The translations under genes and the position numbers were made by a program. Under the pieces are notes generated by a model that did not search any database, was not told where the DNA came from, and saw only the letters and a program-made list of their open reading frames with translations. From Solibacillus sp. FSL R7-0682 (GTDB taxonomy: Bacteria; Bacillota; Bacilli; Bacillales_A; Planococcaceae), in contig NZ_JBBOUI010000001.1 in the NCBI RefSeq assembly GCF_038005985.1, forward strand, positions 479,501 to 543,500: 64,000 nucleotides of DNA, read 5' to 3'. Below are positions 8,124 through 16,213 of the stretch, piece by piece. Positions within the stretch are counted from its first letter, which is position 1, and every line of letters starts with the position of its first letter.

Positions 8124-9215
8124 ATGGAAGTAGTCATGCTAGGAATTATTGTCGTTTTATTATGTACATCTGTGTATTTTGCTTACCGATATTTTTCTGT
8201 TAAACGCCACGCTCAAATAAATAATGAGGTAGCAAATGGAGAAAAGGAAATATCAGCAAATCAAGTACGAGAGAATTTCTATATGTTTGCCAAAAATGTT
8301 AATGAAAAAGGTAGAAACCTTACCGAACACGGGGAATACGCAGCTGAGAAGGCCGATATTGTACGAGCTGCAATCGATGAGGTAGGTAACGGATTAAAAA
8401 AACAATTAGTAGCTACGGAAGAGAGTTCAACTTCAATCGAAGATATGACAGAGGCTATCGAAGAGCTATCGATAAGGTCGAATCAGATTTCCGAACAATC
8501 AAATACTACATTAGAATTGACACAGGATGGTAACGAAAAGATAAAAGATTCGATGGTTAAAATGGAGCAATTTAATCAAACAATTAATACAACATTTGGT
8601 GCAATTACAATCCTCGGAGAAAAGTCTCATGAAATAGGTAAAATTGTTAAAGTAATTACAGGGATTTCTGAACAAATCAATTTATTAGCATTAAATGCAG
8701 CTATTGAGGCAGCTCGTGCTGGTGAACACGGTAAGGGATTTGCTGTTGTAGCTGATGAGGTTCGTAAACTAGCTGAACAATCGCGTCAGTCATCTTCAGA
8801 AGTGGCGAATATTGTAAAAAATATTCAAGAAGAAACAGATCGAGTTGTCATATCAATGAAGCAAGGAACAGAAGAGTTTGCACAAACAAATACAACAATT
8901 TTAGAAATTGGTACGATGTTTGAAAAGATAGTTGATACGACAAAAATTATTGCTGATAATAACGCGAATTCATCTGCAAGTACAGAGGAATTATCTTCAA
9001 GCTCTCAACAAATTATGGCCGCGATGAAAGAGATTTCTTTCATTTCTCGAGAGTCAGTGGAAATGTTTGAAGAATTAATTGAAATTAGTGATGACGAATT
9101 AAATACAATGCAAAGCTTAGTTGAAGAAGCAAAGAAACTGTTAGAGCTAAATAAGGATGAAAGCCTTTTTTCTCTGAATGAAGAGGTTGAAACCGAGGTA
9201 GTGAATAGAGTTTAA
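8124..9215 (+). CDS. Membrane-anchored methyl-accepting chemotaxis-type protein without a sensor domain
   Basis: 363 residues behind TAGGAG. Residues 2-24 form a single membrane segment ending in YRYFSVKRH; there is no extracellular ligand domain. The rest is a cytoplasmic antiparallel coiled coil. The conserved hairpin tip that binds CheA and CheW is intact, from [19 protein letters not shown] through [19 protein letters not shown] around residues 190-228, flanked by Gln/Glu pairs ([15 protein letters not shown]) that could be methylation sites. It could signal to the chemotaxis array or to another kinase. Because it lacks a sensor, its input probably comes from the partner proteins or from its level, which is set by the c-di-GMP riboswitch. 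Confidence 0.88.
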   Translation: MEVVMLGIIVVLLCTSVYFAYRYFSVKRHAQINNEVANGEKEISANQVRENFYMFAKNVNEKGRNLTEHGEYAAEKADIVRAAIDEVGNGLKKQLVATEESSTSIEDMTEAIEELSIRSNQISEQSNTTLELTQDGNEKIKDSMVKMEQFNQTINTTFGAITILGEKSHEIGKIVKVITGISEQINLLALNAAIEAARAGEHGKGFAVVADEVRKLAEQSRQSSSEVANIVKNIQEETDRVVISMKQGTEEFAQTNTTILEIGTMFEKIVDTTKIIADNNANSSASTEELSSSSQQIMAAMKEISFISRESVEMFEELIEISDDELNTMQSLVEEAKKLLELNKDESLFSLNEEVETEVVNRV

Positions 9216-9225
9216 TTGCAAAATT

Positions 9226-9280
9226 AAAAACATCAAATTCAGATAGAGGTTATTTACTCTTGCTGAATTTGATGTTTTTT
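9226..9280. terminator. Bidirectional terminator between the riboswitch operon and the cupin gene
   Basis: AAACATCAAATTCAG pairs with CTGAATTTGATGTTT, with a T-run on the plus side and an A-rich lead on the other, between converging stop codons. Confidence 0.85.
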
Positions 9281-9294
9281 GAGCTTTCCTCAAT

Positions 9295-9942
9295 TTATTG
9301 CCAATAATGAGGTATATATGTTATTTGTTGATGTTGTGTTATATATTGCGGCCAATGATATTGTAGATTACTATTTTGGTCGGATGTATATTCTGTATCC
9401 GATATTACTTTGCTACAATCCGTGTAAGGACCTATATATGTACTAGGTTTAACGGGTGCAACTACTTGTTTCCATTGATTTTCATCCATGCAATAAGTAT
9501 GAGACATAATAGTGGCAGGAGTAAATTTTAATAGGTCAGAACCTAAAATAACTTCTGGAGTTGGCGCATCAAAAATTGCCAAGAGATGTGTGTTATCAAC
9601 AGTAGCTACTTCATAATGCCACCAGCCTTGTGGAATGTTTGCCACTTGACCTGGTGTAATTGAATAATTGAGAAATTGTTTTGTAAATGGGTTCAGTATC
9701 GAAATTGTAGCAGCGCCAGAAATGCAATAAACTAACTCGGCAGCATTTTGGTGATAGTGGGGTTCTATAACATTATTAGCACTTAGAAAGATATCTAGGA
9801 GAGATATATTTTCCAATGTATTCAACTGTTGTACACCTAGGACGTTAATAAAATTGTTAGTATCCTTTTTGAACAGAGGACTTTTATTTACGTCAAAGGT
9901 GAACTGAGTTGATGGCGAAGTGTAATCCTTATACGAAGCCAT
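9295..9942 (-). CDS. Cupin-domain protein
   Basis: 215 residues, ATG at 9942 with GAGGTG just upstream. A single cupin barrel: motif 1 is HYHQNAAELVYCISG (H-x-H-x4-E-x6-G, residues about 62-76), motif 2 is PGQVANIPQGWWHYEVAT with the metal-binding His. So all four usual metal ligands are present. The oxalate decarboxylase-like spacing and the tail EVILGSDLLKFTPATIM resemble one half of bicupin oxalate decarboxylases or auxin-binding-type proteins, some of which are spore-coat proteins in Bacillus. The N-terminus TSPSTQFTFDVNKSPLFK lacks a signal peptide. Substrate not known. Monocistronic, with an inverted repeat in its leader. Confidence 0.78.
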   Translation of the reverse strand: MASYKDYTSPSTQFTFDVNKSPLFKKDTNNFINVLGVQQLNTLENISLLDIFLSANNVIEPHYHQNAAELVYCISGAATISILNPFTKQFLNYSITPGQVANIPQGWWHYEVATVDNTHLLAIFDAPTPEVILGSDLLKFTPATIMSHTYCMDENQWKQVVAPVKPSTYIGPYTDCSKVISDTEYTSDQNSNLQYHWPQYITQHQQITYIPHYWQ

Positions 9943-9982
9943 CGTTTCTCACCTCTTTAAAATTGCTGTAAAACAAACCTTC

Positions 9983-10037
9983 GAGGTATGTTATGCACCA
10001 ACAGTTTGATTGGTGTACATAGTTCAACTATAACCTC
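9983..10037 (-). repeat. Interrupted hairpin upstream of the cupin gene
   Basis: Outer arms GAGGTAT...ATACCTC-like (9983-9989 and about 10029-10037) and inner arms CACCAA/TTGGTG (9996-10001, 10010-10015) form an interrupted stem in the leader of the cupin gene. It lacks a U tract, so it may be a protein- or RNA-level control site; its function is not known. Confidence 0.4.
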
Positions 10038-10167
10038 TTCGTCATTTACCCAAAATTAATTGCCTCACAACATAAAATTGATACCGAAAAAAATTATCCA
10101 ATTATTGAACAACGATTTGATAAATCCCTAATGGTTAAAAAGAATTTTTTGAATTGACTAATTATGA

Positions 10168-10222
10168 TTGTTATTGTAACAACAATAGTGTATGATGCAT
10201 AGTATAAAATGAATACTGTATG
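10168..10222 (+). promoter_or_regulatory. Promoter and dyads upstream of the padR-type regulator
   Basis: TTGTTA (10168-10173) and TATGAT (10191-10196) are 17 nt apart. A dyad ATTGTT...AACAAT spans the -35 and spacer and a second, CATAGTAT...ATACTGTATG, lies just past the -10 (10198-10222). PadR regulators usually repress their own operons through such dyads (family knowledge); assignment of either dyad is inference. Confidence 0.45.
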
Positions 10223-10253
10223 ACATATAGTAATTGAACTTGAGGTGTGTGAA

Positions 10254-10601
10254 TTGAGTAATTTATTGAATTCATTAACGACAGAGCTTAGGAGAGGAAC
10301 ACTGACATTAGCGGTTTTAAGTCAATTAAGAACTCCCCAGTACGGATATTCACTAGTTCAGTTATTGGAGGGGTCAGGCATTGCCATTGATCAAAGTACC
10401 TTATATCCATTACTTCGTCGATTAGAAAAGCAGGAGCTTGTAACAAGTAGTTGGGATACATCCGAAAGTAGGCCACGTAAGTACTATGTATTAAGTGAAT
10501 TTGGTTTGGAAATATTTTTGCAATTAAAACAGGAATGGATTAATAATTCGAAGGAACTTTATGCTCTATTAAGAGGGGATGAGAAAGATGAAGATGATTG
10601 A
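10254..10601 (+). CDS. PadR-family transcriptional regulator
   Basis: 115 residues using the TTG at 10254, which sits 6 nt after GAGGTG; the GTG at 10245 is inside that ribosome site. The winged helix is clear: ELRRGTLTLAVLSQL, YGYSLVQLLE, then the recognition helix IDQSTLYPLLRRLEKQELV and the wing SRPRKYYVLSEFG. Only the short PadR_N form is present, with a brief C-terminal dimerisation helix. The next gene overlaps it and codes a membrane protein, a common pairing in Bacillales where PadR controls a membrane-stress or transporter-like partner. Autorepression is expected. Confidence 0.9.
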   Translation: MSNLLNSLTTELRRGTLTLAVLSQLRTPQYGYSLVQLLEGSGIAIDQSTLYPLLRRLEKQELVTSSWDTSESRPRKYYVLSEFGLEIFLQLKQEWINNSKELYALLRGDEKDEDD

Positions 10602-11586
10602 GATTTATATTCAAGAGGTCACTCGTAGGCTACCTGAAAAAATGCGAACAGATATTGCATTAGAATTACGGTCAACCATTGAGGATATGCTCCCGCAAAA
10701 TTACAGTGAGGAAGACGTTAAAGGGATACTGGATCAATTGGGGAATCCAACAGTATTAGCGAACGGTTACAAAGATCAACCAATGCATCTTATAGGTCCG
10801 CGTTATTTTGATGTTTATGTCTCGTTATTGAAAATGATTTTACCAATTGCGACAGTCATTGCGTTCATCACGATAATTACAAAATACTTTACTGGCTACA
10901 ATGCCGAAGAAGCAATTATAAATATTGTTTTTCTAATTATCGGGGAAGGAATATGGACAATCATCGAGGTGGGAATGCAAGTCTTTTTCTGGTTGACAAT
11001 TACTTTTGCTATTATAGAAAGATTCGATAAGGAAAAAGATCCGGAACCTTTATCATTTAGCCTTGAAAAATGGACTTCCGATGATTTGAAAAATATTGCG
11101 TATATTCCTAAGAAAAAAGCGATTTCAAAGTTAGAAGTCTTTGGAAGTTTAATGTGGACTGCTATTTGGGCAACTCTTTATTTTTATGCCAATCAGCTTG
11201 TTGGGGTATATGAAGGGAATGGCGGACGTTTAGAATTTGTAATGCCAGTTTTTAATCAGGAAGTATTACTACAGTATTGGCCAATCATTGTGATTATAAT
11301 CGGCTTAGAAATAGCATTGGCTCTATATAAATTATTGAAGGAACAATGGACAAAAAGAATTGCCATCTATAATACTGTTCTCCAAATCACTGTAACGATT
11401 ACTTTTATTGTTATTTTAGTGAATCCAAATTTATTAAACGAAGCGTTCATATCATATATGACAAATTTATTTACTATTACTAAGGATCAGTTTTTCATGT
11501 GGCTTGTTGGTGGTGGAATCTTTATCTTTATAATCGGTGCTGTAATCACTGCCTATGATGGTCATAGTAAGGCTAGAATTAGATAG
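10588..11586 (+). CDS. HAAS-type signaling-domain membrane protein co-transcribed with PadR
   Basis: 332 residues. ATG 10588 is preferred to ATG 10579, which abuts the AGAGGGG ribosome site; either way the start lies inside padR. Residues 1-60 (IEIYIQEVTRRLPEKMRTDIALELRSTIED to the helix VKGILDQLGNP) match the HAAS/DUF1700-like cytosolic helical domain that pairs with PadR genes. It is followed by about six membrane segments (near 78-98, 105-140, 185-205, 228-245, 260-285, 305-325). It probably signals membrane state; ligand unknown. Translational coupling to padR is expected. Confidence 0.75.
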   Translation: MKMIEIYIQEVTRRLPEKMRTDIALELRSTIEDMLPQNYSEEDVKGILDQLGNPTVLANGYKDQPMHLIGPRYFDVYVSLLKMILPIATVIAFITIITKYFTGYNAEEAIINIVFLIIGEGIWTIIEVGMQVFFWLTITFAIIERFDKEKDPEPLSFSLEKWTSDDLKNIAYIPKKKAISKLEVFGSLMWTAIWATLYFYANQLVGVYEGNGGRLEFVMPVFNQEVLLQYWPIIVIIIGLEIALALYKLLKEQWTKRIAIYNTVLQITVTITFIVILVNPNLLNEAFISYMTNLFTITKDQFFMWLVGGGIFIFIIGAVITAYDGHSKARIR

Positions 11587-11603
11587 CAGAATAAATAATC
11601 ATT

Positions 11604-11775
11604 AAAGAGGCTGTATTAAACTAAAACATCATTTTTCTTGAGTGAGAAGAATGATGTTTTTTTGTAATTGGTTTCCGTTGCGGGGACGCTTTCTGGGGAC
11701 GTGGAAGTATCCTTTTTTTAATACTGTACTTTACCGTAAATAGAGAAATTTTCACTTCTATCCCAGCCTCTTTAC
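11604..11775 (+). repeat. Dispersed repeat, copy A, with embedded terminator hairpin
   Basis: Begins AAAGAGGCTG, then a terminator-like hairpin AAAACATCATTTTTCTT/AAGAATGATGTTTTTTT, then a GC-richer tract with TTGTAATTGGTTTCCGTTGC and GGGGACGCTTTC. A reverse-complement end CAGCCTCTTT closes it at 11764-11774. Copy B, on the opposite strand at 39961-40072, matches the first 100 bp closely. The hairpin may also terminate the padR unit. Confidence 0.7.
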
Positions 11776-11836
11776 TTTTAGATAAAAATAACGAGTGTTC
11801 TATTTGAGGTGGAATTACATTCTCCCTTTTATGTTT

Positions 11837-11865
11837 ACATAAACCGAAGTGCCTCGCACATCCTA
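11837..11865 (+). promoter_or_regulatory. Possible sigma-G promoter
   Basis: ACATA (11837-11841) and CATCCTA (11859-11865), 17 nt apart, fit the forespore consensus gHATR - 17/18 - cATnHTA except for the weakly conserved first base. It is 20 bp upstream of the following small gene. Confidence 0.4.
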
Positions 11866-11885
11866 TAGAAAGAGGAGGTGTTTGA

Positions 11886-12125
11886 ATGGGAAAGAAAAAG
11901 TATACAGTTGCTGGGACAGATATTGATGAAGTGAAGCTGTTAAATGCAGCATTTGGTCTTTCTTATAACGATTCTAAAGCTTTACTTGCACAAGCATCTG
12001 AAGTACAAACAGTGGATCCAATTCCACTCCAACCGCTAAGAGAAAACTTAGAAGTGGATAGTAGCGCATATAAGCTAAATAAAATTCCAGGCATGATTCA
12101 TTTAGATCGTAACGGTCCACGATAA
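11886..12125 (+). CDS. Small protein with gamma-SASP-like N-terminus (hypothetical)
   Basis: 79 residues with a very strong ribosome site (AGAGGAGGTG). The segment YTVAGTDIDEVKLLNAAFGLSYNDSK recalls the AGTD-x-x-EVK-x-x-N core of gamma-type small acid-soluble spore proteins and of related Bacillales small proteins. The C-terminal half (DPIPLQPLRENLEVDSSAYKLNKIPGMIHLDRNGPR) has no repeat of that motif, so it is not a classical SspE. A sigma-G-like promoter upstream supports forespore expression. I rate spore function as probable but unproven. Confidence 0.6.
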   Translation: MGKKKYTVAGTDIDEVKLLNAAFGLSYNDSKALLAQASEVQTVDPIPLQPLRENLEVDSSAYKLNKIPGMIHLDRNGPR

Positions 12126-12136
12126 AAAATTGAACA

Positions 12137-12184
12137 TATCCCTTCACTCCTTACTGTGTAAAAAAAAGGAGTGAAGAGGATATC
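12137..12184 (+). terminator. Strong hairpin after the small SASP-like gene
   Basis: ATATCC-CTTCACTCCTT pairs with AAGGAGTGAAG-AGGATAT around a 13-nt loop. There is no proper U tract (TCTTCATG follows), so it may act as an RNA 3'-end stabiliser or a weak terminator. Confidence 0.55.
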
Positions 12185-12510
12185 TTCATGAAATATAGCG
12201 TTAACTATTCCATCATTTTTCGTTTTCGAAGAAAAAGTATTATTTTTAATATGTGCCTCATTTTTATTTAAAATCACTTAATTCAATTTGTTTGAGACAT
12301 TTTATTAAGCCTAACTTATTATTGGACTATAGGCCAAAATTTACTTCATGTTTTTAATTAATTGACAAAATAATTGTATAAATGTATACATAGGTCTATT
12401 CATTCAAAATGTTTCGATAATTTATACGTATTATTCAAACGTAGGGTTGGAAACGAACGATAAATCGGTAAAATAAATGAAGAACACATTATTATCCGAG
12501 GGGGATTAAT
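12185..12510. other. AT-rich intergenic stretch
   Basis: No convincing gene or RNA structure. It presumably carries the promoter of the DUF4256 gene; TTGACA at 12362-12367 is a possible -35 but no close -10 match was found at ideal spacing. Confidence 0.4.
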
Positions 12511-13083
12511 ATGAAAAATGAAGAAATGAAATTGTCATCTGAACAACAGCATGAATTACTTCACATATTGAAGGTTCGCTTTGAGAAAAATATGAATCGC
12601 CATGAAGGTCTCAAATGGTCTGAAGTACAAGCAAAGCTAGAAGCAAATGCTGTTAAAGCTAAACTTTGGTCACTCAATGAAATGGAAATCACAGGTGGTG
12701 AACCAGACGTTATTGCCTATAATGAAGAGACGGACGAATTCATTTTTTGTGATTGCTCAGCAGAAAGCCCAAAAGGTCGCAGAAGTGTTTGTTACGACAG
12801 AGAAGCGCTTGAATCTAGAAAACAGCACAAACCACAAAACAATGCTATTGATATGGCGGCTCAAATTGGGATTGAAATCTTAACGGAAGAACAATACCGA
12901 GAATTGCAGAAACTAGGGAGTTTTGATTTGAAATCGTCAAGCTGGGTGAAAACACCTGAAAATATTCGAAAACTTGGTGGCGCAATTTTTTGTGACCGTC
13001 GTTATGACACGATCTTTATGTATCACAATGGCGCGGAATCTTATTATGCAGCAAGAGGCTTCCGGGGCTTACTTAAGGTTTAA
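12511..13083 (+). CDS. DUF4256 domain protein
   Basis: 190 residues behind GAGGGGG. The sequence matches my memory of the DUF4256 family along its full length: conserved blocks are GLKWSEVQAKLEA, LNEMEITGGEPDVI, FIFCDCSAESPKGRRSVCYD, IDMAAQIGIEILTEEQYRELQKLG, SSSWVKTPENIRKLGGAIFCDRRYD and the end ARGFRGLLKV. Several invariant Cys, Asp and Arg residues suggest an enzyme or nucleotide binder, but no function is established. An MFS gene follows after 53 bp without a terminator and may be co-transcribed. Confidence 0.82.
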   Translation: MKNEEMKLSSEQQHELLHILKVRFEKNMNRHEGLKWSEVQAKLEANAVKAKLWSLNEMEITGGEPDVIAYNEETDEFIFCDCSAESPKGRRSVCYDREALESRKQHKPQNNAIDMAAQIGIEILTEEQYRELQKLGSFDLKSSSWVKTPENIRKLGGAIFCDRRYDTIFMYHNGAESYYAARGFRGLLKV

Positions 13084-13136
13084 TTATTAATGTGATTTCA
13101 TATATATAATGTAAAAGCTAATAGGGGTCGAAATTA

Positions 13137-14381
13137 CTGGGCAAACAAAATAGCAGTTACAGATGGGTTGTATTTGTTTCTGTATTGTTTACGTATTTAT
13201 TAATGGCAAGTCAACGAACTGCTCCAGGTCTCATAACAGACCAGTTGATGACGGATTTTAAAGTAACAGCAACGACGATTGGGTTATTAGCTAGCATCCA
13301 ATTTTTTGTATATACGAGCTTGCAAATTCCTATGGGGATTTTAGCTGATCGTTTTGGTCCGAATTTCTTTCTAATTATCGGTGCGACACTTACTGGAGTA
13401 GGTACAATTCTTTATAGTCTTGGTACACATGAGTTTGTTTTATTCTTTTCTAGAATGCTTACGGGCATAGGGGATGCGACTATATGGGTCAATATGGTAC
13501 TTATTTTAAGTCAGTGGTTTCATAAAAAGGAATTTGTTCGATTAATTGGTTTTGCCGGTATGACAGGTAGTTTAGGCTTCCTATTGGCAACAGTACCATT
13601 CTCTGCTTGGATACATTTACTCGGGTGGAGATTAGCATTTTTCTCCGCAGGATTACTGCTTTGCCTATGTGGACTGCTTCTTTATTTTGTACTTATAAAG
13701 AAAGCAAAAAAAATCTTTATAGAAGAACAGGAAGTTTTAACGGAATTTGTACAACGTGAAAAAACAAGCGTAATACTACGAAGAATATTATCAAATCGGC
13801 AAGCATGGGCGCTATTCTTTTGTCACTTTGGAGTAGTTGGGGGATATGTAGGGTTTATCAGTTCTTGGGCAGTCCCATATGGCATGAATATGTATGAAAT
13901 GACACGCTCAGATGCTAGCCAGATGATTATGATTGGTCTTATCGGGGCACTTATTGGAGCCCCTTTAACAAGCTGGATTTCAAGTCGTTTAGAATCAATA
14001 AAAAGACCATATATTGTCGTCCATCTTATTGTTTTATTTTGTTGGTGTTCTTTTCTTTTATTTAAAGGGCATCCATCCTTGTTTATCCTCATGTTACTAT
14101 TCTTTATCATTGGCTATGGATACGGGGCAAGTGCATTAACCTTTGCAGCTGTTCGCCAATCTTTCCCTATAAAAGAATCAGGCATCGTTTCAGGATTTGC
14201 TAATACGGGTGGCTTTCTCAGCGCGGTTTTACTACCTATCATTTTTGGCTATATTTTAGATTATTTTCAATCAACTTCTGGAAATTTAGGCGATGGATAT
14301 TACTATGGTTTTACTGCACCAGTACTCTTTTCTACAATTGGCTTAATTGGCGCAATGATTTACAAGGAAAATTCGATTTAA
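13137..14381 (+). CDS. MFS transporter, probable CTG start
   Basis: About 414 residues and 12 membrane segments. The first standard start in frame (TTG 13185) would cut the first membrane helix; the frame stays open upstream to a TAG at 13122, and CTG at 13137, 8 nt after AGGGGT, gives MGKQNSSYRWVVFVSVLFTYLL, a normal MFS N-terminus. The loop 2-3 motif is GILADRFG; loop 8-9 retains ISSRLESIKR. The TM5 region has GWRLAFFSAG, typical of drug or small-acid MFS carriers such as the CynX/NimT and sugar-phosphate-like groups. Substrate unknown. Confidence 0.82.
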   Translation: MGKQNSSYRWVVFVSVLFTYLLMASQRTAPGLITDQLMTDFKVTATTIGLLASIQFFVYTSLQIPMGILADRFGPNFFLIIGATLTGVGTILYSLGTHEFVLFFSRMLTGIGDATIWVNMVLILSQWFHKKEFVRLIGFAGMTGSLGFLLATVPFSAWIHLLGWRLAFFSAGLLLCLCGLLLYFVLIKKAKKIFIEEQEVLTEFVQREKTSVILRRILSNRQAWALFFCHFGVVGGYVGFISSWAVPYGMNMYEMTRSDASQMIMIGLIGALIGAPLTSWISSRLESIKRPYIVVHLIVLFCWCSFLLFKGHPSLFILMLLFFIIGYGYGASALTFAAVRQSFPIKESGIVSGFANTGGFLSAVLLPIIFGYILDYFQSTSGNLGDGYYYGFTAPVLFSTIGLIGAMIYKENSI

Positions 14382-14396
14382 AAAGGAAGGATTTAA

Positions 14397-14432
14397 AGAA
14401 AAGAAGGGTAGCGAATGCTACTCTTTTTTTTA
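14397..14432 (+). terminator. Terminator after the MFS gene
   Basis: AAAGAAGGGTAGC-GAAT-GCTACTCTTTTTTTT: 9-bp stem and eight T. Confidence 0.88.
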
Positions 14433-14563
14433 TGTATTAAATTTTAGTATGCCTGTATGGGATGAAAATAAAATAATAAAGTACTTCAATTAATCTGTCT
14501 AACGGAACTAATTTAATAATCATATAATGTGGCAGGATTATTTTTAAATTAGTAGGTGAAAAT

Positions 14564-15202
14564 ATGATGAACTTTTATAACCCGAATAACCGTAATAACT
14601 CGAAAAAACAAGATGGAACAATTCATAAATGGAATAGTATGATGCCCCGTAATATACGTAGAGACCAGCAATCTTCAAACAGTCAAAATGAAACGAGTAA
14701 TTCAAACATTGCGGCCATTGCAGGAAACTGGATTGAAGCAGTCGGAACAATAATTGCTGCAATCGGGAGTACACCATCTCGTATTTTTACCGAGCAAACG
14801 CTAACAGACTTTAATTTAATAGGGAATATATTAGAGGCTGGAGGAACTGCCATTGCTGCAGAGGCAGGGAGTGAATTATTAGATGTAGTGGGAGATCAGC
14901 TCCAAGCAATAGGGAATATAGCAGTTGTTGCAGGGATATTAAATAGCAATGAGCAATCAAGTGAATTATTACAAAAGCAAGGGGACCTTTTACAAGTAGT
15001 TGGATTAGGAATGACCATTCAAACCTCAGGTCAATTAACGCTTTTACAAACAATAGCGAATACAGGCAATATCATTCAATTAATTGGGAATGTAATTCAA
15101 GTTTTTGCAAATACTAATTCAACAGAGGGGATTGTAACGAATGCAGTTGGAGCATGGATACAAGCAGTCGGAGCCGTTATTACGGCTTTGGCAACTGAAT
15201 AG
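14564..15202 (+). CDS. Repetitive small-residue-rich protein, DUF6944-like
   Basis: 212 residues. After a polar Asn-rich N-terminus (1-50), the chain is built of at least six imperfect units of about 18-27 residues with pattern G-x-W/L-I/L-x-A/V-x-G-x-x-I: GNWIEAVGTIIAAIG, GNILEAGGTAIAAE, GDQLQAIGNIAVVAG, GDLLQVVGLGMTIQ, GNIIQLIGNVIQVFA, GAWIQAVGAVITALA. Such repetitive helical proteins occur in Bacillus and I associate them tentatively with the DUF6944 family. No signal peptide; the glycine-rich amphipathic helices could associate with membranes or self-assemble. It lies at the start of a spore-gene-rich stretch, so a spore role is possible but not shown. Confidence 0.7.
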   Translation: MMNFYNPNNRNNSKKQDGTIHKWNSMMPRNIRRDQQSSNSQNETSNSNIAAIAGNWIEAVGTIIAAIGSTPSRIFTEQTLTDFNLIGNILEAGGTAIAAEAGSELLDVVGDQLQAIGNIAVVAGILNSNEQSSELLQKQGDLLQVVGLGMTIQTSGQLTLLQTIANTGNIIQLIGNVIQVFANTNSTEGIVTNAVGAWIQAVGAVITALATE

Positions 15203-15237
15203 AAGTAAACAAATATAAGGTATAAAGGGTCAATTGA

Positions 15238-15301
15238 GAAAATTTGATTCACAGAAGTGAATAAGCCTCACTTCTGTGAATAACGCAAATCAAATTTTTT
15301 G
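15238..15301 (+). terminator. Large inverted repeat / terminator
   Basis: Inner arms TTCACAGAAGTGA/TCACTTCTGTGAA and outer arms AAAATTTGATT/AATCAAATTTT form a long cruciform ending in six T, between converging genes. Confidence 0.8.
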
Positions 15302-15320
15302 TTTTGGATGGAAACGGTTT

Positions 15321-15560
15321 TTACTTTGTAGATTGTTGGCGTTTATCTTTTTTGGATATAAATGTCCTACAGCACGTGTCTGTAGAATTCATTGCTTCTG
15401 CTGTTTCATGTCGTGAATCAAAATCAGAAGCAAACTCTGTCTTTTCTTTGTTGTTTTTTAGATGATCCATATCGATTTCGATTTTATCAGCCCCACATAA
15501 ATTTCCTTTCGCATGGAAAAAGCAATTTGAAACTGTACACTTCACCTCTAAAGCTGGCAT
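15321..15560 (-). CDS. DUF1540 domain protein
   Basis: 79 residues starting at ATG 15560, directly after GAGGAGGAG; the frame upstream of it has no ribosome site. The DUF1540 core is VKCTVSNCFFHAKGNLCGADKIEI with a distal TCCRTF, giving a Cys pattern (C, C, C, CC) that probably binds zinc. DUF1540 proteins are common in spore formers and many are made late in sporulation. The central insert is Lys/Glu-rich. Function unknown. Confidence 0.85.
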   Translation of the reverse strand: MPALEVKCTVSNCFFHAKGNLCGADKIEIDMDHLKNNKEKTEFASDFDSRHETAEAMNSTDTCCRTFISKKDKRQQSTK

Positions 15561-15719
15561 AGCTCTCCTCCTCTTTGATTTGATTAAACGTGAACAATAC
15601 AAAAGGTTAAAGCTCTACTTTGTATTCTTCATATATTATCTTGTCCAATTTGGAGGATTTTTATTTTCAAAGGAGTAAAATTCCCTATTTTTAACACAAT
15701 GTATTAGTTGAAATAAATA

Positions 15720-15758
15720 CAAAAAGAGTAGCAATAACAATTGACTACTCTTTTTGTG
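15720..15758 (-). terminator. Terminator downstream of the YjcZ-type gene
   Basis: ACAAAAAGAGTAG pairs with CTACTCTTTTTGT around 13 nt; read on the minus strand it ends in TTTTTGTATTTATTT. It lies 3' of the small gene at 15869-16012. Confidence 0.75.
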
Positions 15759-15868
15759 AAATTTTTATGTGAGTTAATTTTTCATTTTTAATCGAGTGTA
15801 GTATTGTGGTAGGAATTTAAAGCTGGTGTAGTAAATATTGTTACGTTTTTTAATTAATGAAAGTTAAA

Positions 15869-16012
15869 TTAATAATAGCCTCCTCCTCCAAAGAAAGCTG
15901 CACCTACAATAATAAGAAGGATAAAGAGAACAACTAAAAATGCGAAACCAAAGCCAGATCCATAACCTCCATATCCGCCGCCGCCATTATTTTGATAGCC
16001 TGCTGAGCCCAT
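15869..16012 (-). CDS. YjcZ-family sporulation protein (47 aa)
   Basis: A 47-residue gene missed by usual length cut-offs: ATG at 16012 behind AAAGGTGGTGG, TAA at 15869-15871. The peptide begins [20 protein letters not shown], then one membrane helix ([21 protein letters not shown]) and a GGGGYY tail. This Gly/Tyr-rich head plus single helix plus Gly tail is the signature of the YjcZ/YdgA family, which includes the B. subtilis spore-assembly protein SscA. Expected in the mother cell or spore coat during late sporulation. Confidence 0.9.
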   Translation of the reverse strand: MGSAGYQNNGGGGYGGYGSGFGFAFLVVLFILLIIVGAAFFGGGGYY

Positions 16013-16213
16013 ATTTTCCACCACCTTTGTTTATACTAAGTACAGAATATGACAAATAAAGAAAAAAGCTTGGATTATTGTAATAGATAATTATCGTTTT
16101 TTGCAATTTTTAATGTGTTTTTTAAATGGTGGAAGTAAAAGCAAAAAAAAATCTACATAGAATCAGGTAAAAAATCCACACTAAAAAAAAGTCGTATACA
16201 CATGGAGGGTAAC

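Noticed and set aside
16177-16183. CACACTA as a sigma-G -10 box for tlp
   Set aside because: One mismatch at a conserved position and an imperfect -35 (ACATA); kept only as a remark in the tlp entry.
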